In this document: positions 16,063 to 26,325 of the stretch, piece by piece
How the letters are laid out: each line of letters opens with the position of its first letter
Position numbering within the stretch: the first letter of the stretch is position 1
NCBI RefSeq assembly: GCF_900114055.1
Contig: NZ_FORR01000001.1
Coordinates: 186,001-250,000 of the forward strand
Length of the DNA stretch: 64,000 nt
Direction of reading: 5' to 3'
Source: Thermoflavimicrobium dichotomicum
GTDB taxonomy: Bacteria > Bacillota > Bacilli > Thermoactinomycetales > Thermoactinomycetaceae
Program-made: the position numbers and the translations under genes
Notes under the pieces: generated by a model
What the model saw: only the letters and a program-made list of their open reading frames with translations
Database searches by the model: none
What the model was told of the DNA's origin: nothing

Positions 16063-16817
16063 CGAACCTCCACCCCCCGCTCTTGCAGATAAGACTTCAC
16101 ACTCCCGACAGATACCTCTTGAAAGTGAAAAATCGATGCAGCCAGGGCAGCTGCTGCTTTTGTTTTGGTAAATACTTCATAAAAGTGCTGTTCATTGCCT
16201 GCACCACCTGAAGCAATCACAGGAACTTGTACCGTGTCGGCAACAGCTTGGGTTAATGCCAAATCGTAACCATCTTTATGTCCGTCACAGTCCATGCTCG
16301 TCAAAAGAATTTCACCTGCTCCACGTTCCACTGCTTCTTTCGCCCATTCGATTGCTTTTCGTTCGGTTCTATTTCTTCCGCCATGTGTATAAACAACCCA
16401 GTCTTGCAATGCCGGATCATATTTGGCATCAATGGCGACAACCATACATTGGCTGCCAAACCGTCTCGCTCCTTCTTCGATTAATCCAGGATCCAGAATT
16501 GCTGCCGTATTGATCGATACCTTATCCGCCCCAGCCCGAAGCAATTGAAACATGTCCTCCACTGTGCCAATTCCCCCACCTACTGTGAAGGGAATACTTA
16601 ATTCTGCTGCCGCCTGTTTTACCACTTCAATCATGGTTTTTCGCCCTTCATGCGATGCAGAAATATCGAGAAAAACAAGTTCATCCGCTCTTTCCCGATC
16701 ATAGTAAGCAGCCAGCTCTACGGGATCACCTGCATCCCGTAAATTGACAAACGAAACACCTTTCACGACCCGTCCATCTTTCACATCCAAACAGGGAATA
16801 ATGCGTTTGGTAATCAT
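16059..16817 (-). CDS. hisF: Imidazole glycerol phosphate synthase, cyclase subunit
   Basis: The 252-residue TIM barrel opens with [17 protein letters not shown], where the aspartate after CL is the general acid/base, and has the second catalytic aspartate in [15 protein letters not shown]. Phosphate-binding loops include GGGIG and ASGGAG. With HisH it converts PRFAR and ammonia to imidazole glycerol phosphate and AICAR. It overlaps hisA and hisIE by four bases on either side, so stoichiometric coupled translation is expected. Confidence 0.98.
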   Translation of the reverse strand: MITKRIIPCLDVKDGRVVKGVSFVNLRDAGDPVELAAYYDRERADELVFLDISASHEGRKTMIEVVKQAAAELSIPFTVGGGIGTVEDMFQLLRAGADKVSINTAAILDPGLIEEGARRFGSQCMVVAIDAKYDPALQDWVVYTHGGRNRTERKAIEWAKEAVERGAGEILLTSMDCDGHKDGYDLALTQAVADTVQVPVIASGGAGNEQHFYEVFTKTKAAAALAASIFHFQEVSVGSVKSYLQERGVEVR

Positions 16818-17557
16818 CTCGCTTTCGCCTCTCTTACCATTTGAATGGCATCATTTAGTCGAATTTTGTTTGTATATAAGGCTTTTCCAATAATGACACC
16901 AGCCACTCCTTTGGGCCGAACAGCCAGCAAACGCTCAATATCCTCTAAAGAGCGAACCCCGCCTGAAGCGATCACCTGTTTCTTTGTCGCTTCAGCAAGA
17001 GCCACAACTGCTTCTATATTGACCCCGGACAGCATGCCATCACGAGAAATATCCGTAAAAATAAACGTTTCCGCTCCATACCGTATCATTTCACAAGCCA
17101 GCTCTTCCGCTTTGACATGAGAAGTATCCAACCATCCATGCGTAGCCACATACCCTTCTCTCGCATCAAGCCCCACAGCGATCTGCGAACCATATCGTTC
17201 TAAAGCTTGCCGGACAAAAGAAGGGTTATCAATAGCTGCTGAACCAATCACCACACGACGGACTCCCAGGTCCAACCATCTTTCCAGCCGCTCCATATCC
17301 CGTACTCCGCCCCCCACTTGTACGGGAACCGAGCTATTTTGTACCAATTTCTTAATCACAGGCAGATTGATCAATTCACCTGAACGAGCGGCATCCAAAT
17401 CTACGACATGAATCCATTCTGCACCTGCCTGGATAAATTGCTCCGCTATTTGTAGAGGATCCTCACCATAGACGGTTTCTTGACCATAATCTCCCTGCTT
17501 TAGGCGAACGCACTTTCCGCCACGGATATCAATGGCCGGATAAATCGTAAAACTCAT
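16814..17557 (-). CDS. hisA: ProFAR isomerase
   Basis: The 247-residue TIM barrel is a HisF paralogue: [14 protein letters not shown] carries the first catalytic aspartate, [12 protein letters not shown] the second, and GGGVR and ASGGVRS are the phosphate-binding loops. It catalyses the Amadori rearrangement of ProFAR to PRFAR in the fourth step of the pathway. ATG 17557 overlaps the hisH stop as ATGA. Confidence 0.98.
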   Translation of the reverse strand: MSFTIYPAIDIRGGKCVRLKQGDYGQETVYGEDPLQIAEQFIQAGAEWIHVVDLDAARSGELINLPVIKKLVQNSSVPVQVGGGVRDMERLERWLDLGVRRVVIGSAAIDNPSFVRQALERYGSQIAVGLDAREGYVATHGWLDTSHVKAEELACEMIRYGAETFIFTDISRDGMLSGVNIEAVVALAEATKKQVIASGGVRSLEDIERLLAVRPKGVAGVIIGKALYTNKIRLNDAIQMVREAKAR

Positions 17558-18180
17558 CGTGCTTCCACTCCCGTCTTTTTAGCCAAACGTATAAACTGAT
17601 GCAATAATTGCAAGCCTAATTCTCCACTTTTTTCAGGATGAAATTGCATCCCATAAATATTGTTTCGATTCACGATTGCCGTTACTGGATGTTCATAATC
17701 AGTTGTTGCAATTACATCTTCCGGATTTGTCGCTTGAACATGATATGAATGAACAAAGTAAACATATCCTTCAGAAATCCCTCGGAACAACGGGTGTGGA
17801 TGTTTAAAAGAAAGCCAGTTCCATCCCATGTGGGGTACAAGGAGATCGCCAGAAAAACGAACGACATGCCCTGGTAAAAGATTGAGCCCTTCATAATACC
17901 CATTTTCATCACTGCCAGTAAAAAGCAGCTGCATACCCAAACAGATTCCCAAGATCGGCTTTCCAGTAATGGCTTCTTGTTTAATAACCGAATCCAAACC
18001 ACGTACTGCCAATTCATACATCGCGTCTCCAAACGCACCGACTCCCGGCAAAATCAAACCGTCTGCTTCTCTCAATACTTGTGGATCACTGGTAATGATA
18101 CATGACTCTCCCATGCGTTCCAATGCTTTGCTGACACTATGCAAGTTTCCCATGCCATAATCAATAATGGCAAACATCAT
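17554..18180 (-). CDS. hisH: Imidazole glycerol phosphate synthase, glutaminase subunit
   Basis: The 208-residue class I glutamine amidotransferase has its nucleophile in GICLGMQLLF, the His-Glu pair in MQFHPEKSG, and the early loop DYGMGNLHSV. It releases ammonia from glutamine and channels it to HisF. ATG 18180 overlaps the hisB stop by four bases; the very next codon is also ATG (18177) and is better spaced from AAGGGGG, so either may be used. Confidence 0.97.
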   Translation of the reverse strand: MMFAIIDYGMGNLHSVSKALERMGESCIITSDPQVLREADGLILPGVGAFGDAMYELAVRGLDSVIKQEAITGKPILGICLGMQLLFTGSDENGYYEGLNLLPGHVVRFSGDLLVPHMGWNWLSFKHPHPLFRGISEGYVYFVHSYHVQATNPEDVIATTDYEHPVTAIVNRNNIYGMQFHPEKSGELGLQLLHQFIRLAKKTGVEAR

Positions 18181-18782
18181 AAAACCCCCTTCGATGAAGG
18201 TACGTCCGTTACTCGTGGATCAATCTGGGTTGCCTCATCCAATGCGCGGCCCAATGCTTTGAACAATGCTTCAATCATATGATGCGTATTGCGACCATAG
18301 TGTAAAATGACGTGCAAATTCATCCGTGCTTCGATCGCCAGCTTCCAAAAAAATTCATGAACGAGCTCCGTCGAAAATGTTCCTACCTGTTGACAGGGAA
18401 ACTCGGCACGAAATTCCAGATGAGGGCGATTCGACAAATCGATGACCACTTGTCCCAAGGTTTCATCCATGGGAACAAAGCTATTTCCATAACGGCGGAT
18501 TCCTCTTTTATCCCCAAGTGCTTGCCTTAACGCTTGTCCCAAACAGATCGCAATATCCTCTACAGTATGATGATCATCGATCTCGATATCCCCTTTCGCT
18601 TTGACTTCCAAATCAAAATGACCATGTTTGGCAAATAAATCCAACATATGCTCTAAAAATGGAACCCCTGTCGACAAAGATGTATTTCCAGTCCCATCAA
18701 TCCGAAAAGTCAAAGAAATATCCGTCTCAAAAGTCTTACGCTCTACTCTCCCAACTCGTTCGAATGACTCCATCAATCCCAT
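18177..18782 (-). CDS. hisB: Imidazoleglycerol-phosphate dehydratase
   Basis: The 201-residue protein is the monofunctional dehydratase, without the phosphatase domain of enterobacterial HisB. Paired metal-binding motifs are visible: FLEHMLDLFAKHGHFD and DDHHTVEDIAICLG, then a second set in the repeat half (HEFFWKLAIE, NTHHMIEALFKALG). ATG 18782 lies ten bases inside the end of hisD and has GGAAGG seven bases upstream. The later phosphatase step must be encoded elsewhere, because no hisN is in the window. Confidence 0.98.
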   Translation of the reverse strand: MGLMESFERVGRVERKTFETDISLTFRIDGTGNTSLSTGVPFLEHMLDLFAKHGHFDLEVKAKGDIEIDDHHTVEDIAICLGQALRQALGDKRGIRRYGNSFVPMDETLGQVVIDLSNRPHLEFRAEFPCQQVGTFSTELVHEFFWKLAIEARMNLHVILHYGRNTHHMIEALFKALGRALDEATQIDPRVTDVPSSKGVL

Positions 18783-20062
18783 TCACCAACCTTCCCAGTC
18801 TCAAGTCGAATCGATATGGAAGCAGCATGTGCTCCCAAGCCCTCAGCATGAGCCAATGTCATTACCTTTGGACCATCCCTGAACAATGCTTCCCGACTAT
18901 AAGCGACCACACTCACCCGTTTTACAAAGCTATCCACACCCAGCCCGGAAAAGAATCGAGCTGTTCCTTCTGTAGGTAAAACATGATTTGGCCCGGCAAA
19001 ATAATCGCCAACTGCTTCTGGACTATATTGACCCAAGAAAACGGCTCCAGCATTTTTTACTTGATGTATCCAATCCCACGGAGACTCAATCAACAGCTCC
19101 AAATGTTCGGGGGCTATCTGGTTGGCGATCGCAAACGCTTCATTCAGATCTTGTGTAATACAGATCGCGCCACGATCACGTAAAGAACGGGCAGCAATTT
19201 CTTTGCGTTCCAAAGAATCCAATTGCCGTTTAAGTTCAACCACCACTTGTTCAGCCAGTCGGGAAGAAGGTGTGAGCAGAATGGCAGAAGCAAGTGGATC
19301 ATGCTCCGCTTGAGCCAGGAGATCTGCCGCCACATAAGCTGGATTCGCTTTTTCATCAGCAATTACGGTGACATCACTAGGTCCTGCGATACTATCAATA
19401 TCCACCTGCCCATACACCGCTTGTTTGGCTAAAGCCACATAGATATTCCCGGGTCCTACAATCTTGTCAACCTGCTTAATGGTCTCTGTTCCATAAGCCA
19501 ATGCGGCAATCGCTTGTGCCCCTCCTACCTTGTACACCGTGTGTACCCCGGCAATATAAGCCGCAACCAAGGTAGGAGCATACACGGTTCCATCTGGTAA
19601 AGGTGGTGTTACCATCACAATCTCAGGCACGCCTGCCACAAATGCGGGAATCACATTCATCAGTACGGTTGATGGGTAAGCAGCTTTGCCACCTGGGACA
19701 TACACTCCCACTCTGGTTAAAGGCCGAACCAGTTGTCCCAAAATCGTTCCATCTTCTGCCGGTTCAAACCAGGAATTTCTTTTCTGCTTTTCATGATAGG
19801 AGCGAATACGTTCGGCCGCTTCTTTCAAAGCTTGGACAAAATCTTCTTCAACCTGCGACCAGGCATCATCAATCTCTTCTGGAGTTACTTGGAGTGCAGA
19901 TAACCTGACACCATCAAACTGTTCGGTCAAGCGATAAAGTGCGGAATCCCCTTGTTCACGCACTGATTGTATGATTTCTCGCACAACCTGCTCTTCCTTT
20001 GGATGACGAGATTCCAACCGTTTTCGTTTCGTCAGTTCATCGCGTGTCACCTTGGCAATCAT
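18773..20062 (-). CDS. hisD: Histidinol dehydrogenase
   Basis: The 429-residue protein is full length. It shows [27 protein letters not shown], the zinc and active-site region [23 protein letters not shown], and IAPEHLELL with the catalytic Glu-His pair. It oxidises histidinol to histidine in two NAD-dependent steps. ATG 20062 overlaps the hisG stop by four bases. Histidinol-phosphate aminotransferase (hisC) is absent from this operon, as in B. subtilis. Confidence 0.98.
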   Translation of the reverse strand: MIAKVTRDELTKRKRLESRHPKEEQVVREIIQSVREQGDSALYRLTEQFDGVRLSALQVTPEEIDDAWSQVEEDFVQALKEAAERIRSYHEKQKRNSWFEPAEDGTILGQLVRPLTRVGVYVPGGKAAYPSTVLMNVIPAFVAGVPEIVMVTPPLPDGTVYAPTLVAAYIAGVHTVYKVGGAQAIAALAYGTETIKQVDKIVGPGNIYVALAKQAVYGQVDIDSIAGPSDVTVIADEKANPAYVAADLLAQAEHDPLASAILLTPSSRLAEQVVVELKRQLDSLERKEIAARSLRDRGAICITQDLNEAFAIANQIAPEHLELLIESPWDWIHQVKNAGAVFLGQYSPEAVGDYFAGPNHVLPTEGTARFFSGLGVDSFVKRVSVVAYSREALFRDGPKVMTLAHAEGLGAHAASISIRLETGKVGEWD

Positions 20063-20691
20063 ACAGAAACCCCTTCCTGAATTACACTCGTTAACTGTTC
20101 ACACAGGAAAGTGATCATCTGTGTTTTCATTCGATAACTTCCCCGATTCGCAATCAAGCGAGAGGTAACGGTTGCAATCACTTCCAGTTCAACCAATCCA
20201 TTCTCTTTCAGCGTTCTTCCTGTTGAAACAATATCCACAATCCGATCAGCCAATCCCACTATTGGAGCCAGTTCAATTGAACCGTTCAGATGAATCACTT
20301 CCACTTGTTGACCTTGTTCTTTAAAATAACGAGTAGCTACCTGCGGATATTTGGTCGCCACTCGTGGATATAGTGGAGGCTTCCAATCTGGTTTTCCAGC
20401 GACTGACAGGCGACAGGGACTGATCTGCAGATCCAGCAGTTCATATACATCCCGTTCTTCTTCCAACAACACATCTTTTCCTACAATCCCAATATCCGCT
20501 ACACCATATTCAACATAAGTAGGTACATCCATCGGTTTGGCTAAAAAAAAGGAAAGTCCTGCTTCTGGTAATGTTAATGTCAGCTTTCGGGAGTGTTCCG
20601 CAAACTCTTCCGGAATCGCCAAGCCTGCTTGACGTAATAAACACAGGGCTTCTTCAAAGATTCTTCCTTTCGGCATCGCAATCGTTAACAT
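20059..20691 (-). CDS. hisG: ATP phosphoribosyltransferase, short form
   Basis: The 210-residue protein is the short HisG lacking the C-terminal ACT-like regulatory domain, so it needs HisZ for activity and feedback control. Visible are [11 protein letters not shown] at the start, [11 protein letters not shown], and the PRPP-binding loop [14 protein letters not shown]. It commits ATP and PRPP to histidine synthesis. The start at 20691 lies 38 bases inside the 3' end of hisZ, an unusually long overlap; AGAGG is four to five bases before it. Confidence 0.97.
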   Translation of the reverse strand: MLTIAMPKGRIFEEALCLLRQAGLAIPEEFAEHSRKLTLTLPEAGLSFFLAKPMDVPTYVEYGVADIGIVGKDVLLEEERDVYELLDLQISPCRLSVAGKPDWKPPLYPRVATKYPQVATRYFKEQGQQVEVIHLNGSIELAPIVGLADRIVDIVSTGRTLKENGLVELEVIATVTSRLIANRGSYRMKTQMITFLCEQLTSVIQEGVSV

Positions 20692-21868
20692 CGTACCTCT
20701 CTTCCCCCTCTCCAGTCAGCAAAATAACCCGATCCTGCTCTGTCACCCACTCTTTATATGAAAACGCATCATCCAGCCGATGAAGGATAACCACATTTCC
20801 TTCTTTTCGTAGGGAGATCGCTTTTTTTATAGCCTGTCTATGGTACAAAGGCTTATAACCAATAATGAATCGTTTTGGTGAATCACCTGTGAATGGACTG
20901 GCCTCCATCACACGATTGATATCCAGTGCAAATCCGGTCGCTGGAAGAGGACGGTCAAAGCAGGAAAGCAATTGGTCATAACGCCCTCCACTTAACAATG
21001 GAAACCCCAGATTTGTCGAATAACCTTCAAAATACATACCTGTATAGTAATGAATTTGACCGATCAGACTGAAATCAAATACGATCGAAGAAGTAACACC
21101 ATATCCATCCAAGTGATTCCATATCTCCTCTAACTGTTCAATTGCTTGTTGTACTTGAGGAGAGTGAGTCAACTTGCGAATATGCAACAGTTGCTCTTTT
21201 CCTGGTGAAATCCGCAGCAAAATAGCCAATTCCTTTTTGGTTCGTTCACTTACTCCCAATAGATCAAGCTCTTGATGAAATCCCACCATATTTCGTTGCC
21301 CCAAATATTCTTTCAGGCGCAAAACTGCTGAATCATCCTTGATACGTTCGCGAATGAATCCATCTAACAAAGTGACATGACCAATCGCCAATTGAAATGA
21401 TTCCAGATAGCACGCCTGAAGAGCCTCAATGGCTAGCGCAATCACTTCAGCATCGGCCTCGGTGTTTGGCAATCCGATCAATTCAACACCGGATTGATAA
21501 AATTCAGCATGTCTTCCCGCTTCATTTTCTTGTGCTCGAAACACGTTCGAATGATACGATAACCGAAGTGGCAAGGGCTTCTTTTTTAGAACAGAAGCCA
21601 CCATCCGGGCAATCGGTGCTGTCTGATCCGGACGCAGAATCAGGGTATTGCCTTGTTGGTCCATGCATTTAAACATTTTTTCTTTTAAAATCGCACTGGC
21701 TTTACCAACAGTGTCATAAAACTCTAATGTTGGAGTTAGAACTTCTTCATATCCCCAACGCTCAAACTGATTCCGAACACGTTCTTCCAGTATTCGCTTT
21801 TTGCGCGCCAACTCGGGCGGCATATCGTGAAATCCGGTTGGTTTTTCAAAGCCTCTTAATTTAGACAT
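20654..21868 (-). CDS. hisZ: ATP phosphoribosyltransferase regulatory subunit
   Basis: The 404-residue protein is a histidyl-tRNA synthetase paralogue: [18 protein letters not shown] at the N-terminus, the class II motif 2-like [27 protein letters not shown], and [14 protein letters not shown]. It lacks the anticodon-binding domain and cannot charge tRNA; with short HisG it forms the regulated first enzyme. It is the first gene of the his operon and follows rdgB by 59 bases, a gap that contains an inverted repeat likely to be an operator. Confidence 0.96.
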   Translation of the reverse strand: MSKLRGFEKPTGFHDMPPELARKKRILEERVRNQFERWGYEEVLTPTLEFYDTVGKASAILKEKMFKCMDQQGNTLILRPDQTAPIARMVASVLKKKPLPLRLSYHSNVFRAQENEAGRHAEFYQSGVELIGLPNTEADAEVIALAIEALQACYLESFQLAIGHVTLLDGFIRERIKDDSAVLRLKEYLGQRNMVGFHQELDLLGVSERTKKELAILLRISPGKEQLLHIRKLTHSPQVQQAIEQLEEIWNHLDGYGVTSSIVFDFSLIGQIHYYTGMYFEGYSTNLGFPLLSGGRYDQLLSCFDRPLPATGFALDINRVMEASPFTGDSPKRFIIGYKPLYHRQAIKKAISLRKEGNVVILHRLDDAFSYKEWVTEQDRVILLTGEGEERYDVNDCDAERKNL

Positions 21869-21889
21869 CGCATCACTGCTCCATAGATA

Positions 21890-21913
21890 CTTTAGTTTGC
21901 TAATATACTAAAG
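21890..21913. promoter_or_regulatory. Candidate his-operon operator
   Basis: CTTTAGT (21890-21896) and ACTAAAG (21907-21913) form a perfect seven-base inverted repeat with a ten-base spacer, 22 bases before the hisZ start. A TATAAT-like -10 is nearby on the minus strand at about 21927-21932. The position suits a repressor of the his operon, such as the YerC/HisR TrpR-like family known in Bacillales; that assignment is inference. Confidence 0.5.
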
Positions 21914-21927
21914 AGATATTGCCATTA

Positions 21928-22524
21928 TTATAACATGTATGTATCTTGTTGACCATTTTTCTTTTCATGAAGGAATAACCAGTGAGCCATTTTTTCCAAT
22001 GCTTTGCGACGATATGAATAAAATAAACGTTTTTCCATAGGAAGATCTTTTAAAACATGATGTTCTCCTTCTGGAATAAAAACAGAATCAAATGGGAATC
22101 CCGGCACTGGCTGTATATCTTCGGTTAGCGGGTCAATAATATGTCCCTTGGTAATGCCTGAAAATGTTTGAACTTGTCCCTTCCAACAAACAGCTACTGT
22201 ACCTTCAAACCAAGCCTCTCGATTCTCTCCTGCCAGAAGTTTGGCAATGCCACGGTAGCCGATTCCATTAAAAATCCGCTTCGTTAACACACCCGGAAAT
22301 TGATGATAAGCCGCAAAGTAAATGCCGGCATCATCCACCATCACTTGATCATAACCTTGCTCCATCGCTTGTTTTATTTTTTGCAAAGCGACCTCTTTGA
22401 CTGTTCCCGCATCCGTTTCAATCAATGAAAGAGGAAAAGGAACCACTTCCAATCCCAATGGCTCCAAAACCGCCTTTGCTTCTGACAATTTCCCCTGATT
22501 ACTGGTTGCAAACAAAATCTTCAT
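21928..22524 (-). CDS. rdgB: Non-canonical purine NTP pyrophosphatase (XTP/dITP, HAM1/RdgB family)
   Basis: The 198-residue protein starts with FATSNQGKLSEAKAVL, the HAM1 substrate-binding signature, then VDDAGIYFAAYHQFPGV (metal and base recognition) and ends with the YRRKAL motif (usually SHRRKAL, here SYRRKAL). It hydrolyses XTP, dITP and similar bases to monophosphates, cleaning the nucleotide pool. It is more divergent than typical bacterial RdgB (DDAGIYF rather than DDSGLEV), so it may be a second paralogue. It lies upstream of hisZ on the same strand; histidine synthesis consumes ATP, but a functional tie is speculative. Confidence 0.87.
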   Translation of the reverse strand: MKILFATSNQGKLSEAKAVLEPLGLEVVPFPLSLIETDAGTVKEVALQKIKQAMEQGYDQVMVDDAGIYFAAYHQFPGVLTKRIFNGIGYRGIAKLLAGENREAWFEGTVAVCWKGQVQTFSGITKGHIIDPLTEDIQPVPGFPFDSVFIPEGEHHVLKDLPMEKRLFYSYRRKALEKMAHWLFLHEKKNGQQDTYML

Positions 22525-22777
22525 TTGCTTCCCCTCCTCATGTCCTTAACGCTCTCTTTGTTATACTAACCCTTTATGCTCCTATTATATAAAATGGCAG
22601 GGAAAACACTGATGTACGAATGAAAAGAAATGCTTACATGCAGTTATGCGCTGAAATTTGCGAACAAAAAAAGCACCTAAAATAGATGCCTGTCTGATTG
22701 TTGGCAAAATTTATATTTCGGTATCGTTTTTCAGACTCTTAATAGCTAAAACCAATGCTCTGATCTTTCAAATCCAA

Positions 22778-24715
22778 TTAATAAGAGAGCCAAACCAAAT
22801 TCCAATACCAAGTAAAGAGAACAAAGCCCAATCCACTCCAGGCAACTGTTAAATAATAAGAACGAAAGATCTTCATCGACCATGTTCCATGAGGTAATTG
22901 AATGGCCTTCGAGATCACTGCGATGGATAGACTGCCTGTAATAAGCGGAATCATGCTAGTCAGCTTTAGCTCCCACGGAACCCCAAAGCTTAAGGCTCCC
23001 CAGAATTCGCTCATCATCGGGCGCAGTAACCAGACAAAGATGCCAACCAGGAAAAGGATATTGAATAGCCCAATGAGCCCTGAAAGAAGAACAAGGAATT
23101 TTCCCGGTTTCTTTGCTATCCACCTCCAAACATATACAGCAATCCCCCATGTACTGATTAAAAAAATAACAATAAACCAGCCAAGAAGACTAAAATGAAA
23201 CAGATCTGTTTCATACCAGGGAATCCGTTCATAAGAAATCGTATCCCCTTCAACATAGAAATATTCAACTTTCCCTTGCTGATTTTCTTTAAAGACAATC
23301 TGCTGATCTTTGCCCAGCATTTTAAACAAACCTGACTTAACGGGAACCAGCACAGGGAATTTTTTGAAGACTCCTTTACTTTCCAACGCTCCTCGTTGAT
23401 TTTCCTTTAATCGAACCTGAAAAAACAAAGCGGCAATTTTCTCCATGGAATGAGCAGAGTAAAGAGTAGCACGATACGTACCCGCAAACTTGCTTGAATC
23501 CAGTTTAGGCTGATACAGAAGCGGCTGGGCCAGTGCCAGTACATTCTCAATATCCAAAAAATACCGATCCATCAATACATCTTTCACTTCTTGTGTTAAA
23601 GGACGCCCCGGTTCATCCATGAAATTGCGATTATAAATGAAGAAAAAACCCACATTTTCTTCGGGAATTAAATAAAGAATACTGGTTGCTTCAGCAATTT
23701 TTCCTTCATGAAATAAAGCACGTCGACCATTTTTCATCTCAGTGAAAAAACCATAAGCCATTCCCGGCATCCGCGGGTCAGGAGTAAAATGTTGGAGGTG
23801 CATCCTGTTTACTGTTTGCTGTTGTAAAATACGCTTTCCGTTTACTTTTCCACCTTGCAAATGAGCAATCATAAAAGAAGCCAAATCCAGTGGTGTCGCC
23901 ATCATGGAACCATAAGCGCCTCCCTGAATGCAGGAGAAAGGCTGGGGAACATTTTTTCCCTGAATCAAACGGTATCCCAGGGCCAAATTCTCTTTATCAT
24001 GTTCAGGAAAATCTTGTATAAACGTACTATTTTTCATTTGGAGAGGAGTAAAAATCTGCTTTTTAACATATTGGGCAAAAGGAACTCCGGTCACATCCGT
24101 AATGATTCTGCCTACAATTTCAATCCCTGTATTGGAATAGCTCACCATTTTTCCGGGTGGACGAACAGGCGGATGGATAAAGGATTGTGTAATCTCTCCG
24201 GGTGGTAACGCTTCTTTTGAATTGGAGACGTTTACCATCTCGCGTGAATCATCCAAACCAGAAGTATGTGTTAATAAATGATGGAGAGTGATTGGTTGAT
24301 TATCATACTGCGGGAGTTTAATCTGTTTTAAATATTGATTGACATTTGCATGCAGATCCACTTTTCCTTGTTCAACCAATTGCATGGCTGCTGTCGCCGT
24401 AACCAGTTTAGAAATGGAAGCTACACGGAATAATGTTTGATCTACACGAACAGGCTTTTTCTTTTCCAGATCTCCATATCCGTATCCTTTGGCATAAAAC
24501 ACTTTTCCATCCTTTACCATAACAAATGCAGCTCCTGGTATTTTCTTTTCTTTCATCTTTTCATGAATGAATGGATCCAGAAAAGAAGCGAATTTATTTG
24601 AATCATCCAGCGTATGCTTTCTCTCCTCAGCAACTGCTGGAATTGCGTACAAGCTATTCATTATAATCAAACAAAATATTGTAAATATTAAACATATGAA
24701 GGGGTGTTTTTTCAT
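22778..24715 (-). CDS. Class C beta-lactamase-fold serine hydrolase with C-terminal membrane domain
   Basis: The 645-residue protein has a signal peptide (about 1-29), then a beta-lactamase/D-Ala carboxypeptidase-like domain with Ser100-x-x-Lys103 in VASISKLV, the YSN motif in VSYSNTG, and HEG replacing the KTG triad (LFHEGK). The C-terminal 150 residues contain about four transmembrane helices (for example FSLLGWFIVIFLISTWGIAVYVW). It is probably an extracellular peptidase or esterase anchored to the membrane, as in the PbpE/YbbE group. It is unlikely to be a true beta-lactamase. GGAGTGAG lies eight bases before ATG 24715. No operon partner; it diverges from pyrD. Confidence 0.85.
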   Translation of the reverse strand: MKKHPFICLIFTIFCLIIMNSLYAIPAVAEERKHTLDDSNKFASFLDPFIHEKMKEKKIPGAAFVMVKDGKVFYAKGYGYGDLEKKKPVRVDQTLFRVASISKLVTATAAMQLVEQGKVDLHANVNQYLKQIKLPQYDNQPITLHHLLTHTSGLDDSREMVNVSNSKEALPPGEITQSFIHPPVRPPGKMVSYSNTGIEIVGRIITDVTGVPFAQYVKKQIFTPLQMKNSTFIQDFPEHDKENLALGYRLIQGKNVPQPFSCIQGGAYGSMMATPLDLASFMIAHLQGGKVNGKRILQQQTVNRMHLQHFTPDPRMPGMAYGFFTEMKNGRRALFHEGKIAEATSILYLIPEENVGFFFIYNRNFMDEPGRPLTQEVKDVLMDRYFLDIENVLALAQPLLYQPKLDSSKFAGTYRATLYSAHSMEKIAALFFQVRLKENQRGALESKGVFKKFPVLVPVKSGLFKMLGKDQQIVFKENQQGKVEYFYVEGDTISYERIPWYETDLFHFSLLGWFIVIFLISTWGIAVYVWRWIAKKPGKFLVLLSGLIGLFNILFLVGIFVWLLRPMMSEFWGALSFGVPWELKLTSMIPLITGSLSIAVISKAIQLPHGTWSMKIFRSYYLTVAWSGLGFVLFTWYWNLVWLSY

Positions 24716-24964
24716 TCATCTCACTCCTTTCCATATCAATTGTGGAGAGTGTGCCTTATTGATTCCCGTGCATGCATTCATTCAATCACTTTTAAATGAT
24801 ACTTAACTTATTTGTTAGATAAGTAACATGGCGTAAAATATTTTTCATGTAAGTCATACTATTGATAAATTTGAATGATACGTATAATAAAGGAATAAAA
24901 AAGGAATTGTTCCATTTTTATCCATCAAAAAAATATTTTTCCTGTTAACCTTATATTTAACTTT

Positions 24965-24993
24965 TTGGCAAACTGCAGGGAATGTGTTATGCT
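24965..24993 (+). promoter_or_regulatory. Promoter of pyrD
   Basis: TTGGCA (24965-24970), a 17-base spacer and TATGCT (24988-24993) make a good sigma-A promoter 35 bases before pyrD. Nothing else was seen in the 313-base gap 24716-25028 between the divergent genes; no PyrR-type leader terminator was recognised. Confidence 0.65.
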
Positions 24994-25028
24994 ACTGTAC
25001 GAATATTTTGCTGGAAAGGAAGCAGCAC

Positions 25029-26111
25029 ATGTATAACACCATACGTCCACTTCTTTTTCAAATGGATCCAGAATCTGCGCACAATTGGACAATTCTGGCT
25101 CTGCAGATGATGCAAGCTAACCCATTGTTAAAGAAATATTTTACAAAAAAAATGACAGTCCATGATTCCCGTCTGCATAGTCAATATTTTGGACAAACAT
25201 TCACGAATCCAGTTGGACTGGCTGCTGGTTTTGATAAACACGCCAACGTATATCCAGCCCTTGCTGCCCTTGGCTTCGGTTTTGTCGAAGTAGGAACGCT
25301 CACGCCACGTCCACAGGGAGGGAATCCTAAACCGCGGCTCTTCCGCCTGGTGGAAGATGAAGCGGTTATTAACCGAATGGGCTTTAACAATCATGGGATC
25401 GAAGAAGCAAAACGCACTTTCTCCCAACTTCCACGTCCATCCATCCCCATAGGGATCAATTTGGGAAAAAACAAAGATACTCCCAACGAACAGGCAAGTG
25501 ATGACTATTGTCAGGGACTGGCTACTCTTTATCTTGAAGGGGACTATTTTGTGATCAATATCAGCTCACCAAATACGAAAGGATTACGAGATCTTCAACA
25601 GGTTCAAGCTCTTCAAGAGCTATTATCTTCGATCCTGACTGAACGTGATCGGCTCGCCAAAGAACATGCTAAAAAACAACCCGTACTCCTGAAAATAGCA
25701 CCTGATCTGACTACTGAACAAATAACGGATATCGTTCAGACAGCGGTGTCTCTGGGAATCGATGGTATCATTGCTACCAATACCACACTATCTCGCGATG
25801 GACTCCGTTCTTCCAAACAAAATGAAACAGGCGGTCTAAGCGGACGACCTTTACGTGAGCGCTCGACGGAGTTAATCAGACAAATCTATCGCATGACAGA
25901 AGGACGAATTCCTTTGATTGGTGTAGGAGGGATCTTCACCGGCAAAGATGCGTATGAAAAAATATGTGCCGGTGCCAATTTGGTTCAAGTATATACAGGC
26001 ATGATTTACCGTGGCCCATCGATTGCCCGCCTGATTAACGAAGAGTTACTTCAACTGTTAGAGAAGGATGGACTGACGTCCATTCAGGAAGCCATTGGCC
26101 GATGTGTTTAA
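25029..26111 (+). CDS. pyrD: Dihydroorotate dehydrogenase (quinone), class 2
   Basis: The 360-residue protein is a class 2 enzyme: it has the N-terminal amphipathic membrane-binding extension (residues 1-35), AAGFDKHANVYPAL, the active-site serine in INISSPNTKGLR (class 1 uses cysteine), and FMN-binding GVGGIFTGKDAYEKI. It oxidises dihydroorotate to orotate at the membrane with quinone as acceptor. B. subtilis uses class 1B PyrD/PyrK within the pyr operon; here the gene stands alone. ATG 25029 follows GGAAAGGAAG; an earlier in-frame start at 24984 would place the extension before the promoter's -10. Confidence 0.96.
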   Translation: MYNTIRPLLFQMDPESAHNWTILALQMMQANPLLKKYFTKKMTVHDSRLHSQYFGQTFTNPVGLAAGFDKHANVYPALAALGFGFVEVGTLTPRPQGGNPKPRLFRLVEDEAVINRMGFNNHGIEEAKRTFSQLPRPSIPIGINLGKNKDTPNEQASDDYCQGLATLYLEGDYFVINISSPNTKGLRDLQQVQALQELLSSILTERDRLAKEHAKKQPVLLKIAPDLTTEQITDIVQTAVSLGIDGIIATNTTLSRDGLRSSKQNETGGLSGRPLRERSTELIRQIYRMTEGRIPLIGVGGIFTGKDAYEKICAGANLVQVYTGMIYRGPSIARLINEELLQLLEKDGLTSIQEAIGRCV

Positions 26112-26182
26112 TAGGATAAAAAAAGGAAAGGACGGACTCCACTCTTCCGATCCTCTTCTGGCTATCATCTTGATAAAACAAG

Positions 26183-26207
26183 AGCGACATCCTCACAGGA
26201 TGCCGCT
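26183..26207. terminator. Shared hairpin between pyrD and aroA
   Basis: AGCG-A-CATCCT and AGGATG-C-CGCT pair around CAC, with one mismatch. On the minus strand the stem is followed by CTTGTTTT, and it lies between two convergent genes, so it may end transcription from both. Confidence 0.65.
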
Positions 26208-26325
26208 ATATTATTCATATTTCACTTTACCATTGGGATTCTTTTTCCTTCCATTTCTGTTGCCAAAATGAAGAAAATCCTTTCAGCCAGCCCTTATCAA
26301 TATCCTGGCCCTTCCCGTTTTCAGA

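Noticed and set aside
20571-20783. Possible small gene at the hisG-hisZ overlap on the plus strand
   Set aside because: It is antisense to two strongly supported genes and lacks a start signal; it is a shadow of their coding.
22778-24715. Beta-lactamase resistance gene
   Set aside because: The HEG in place of KTG and the C-terminal membrane domain point to a DD-peptidase/esterase-like surface enzyme, not a resistance lactamase.
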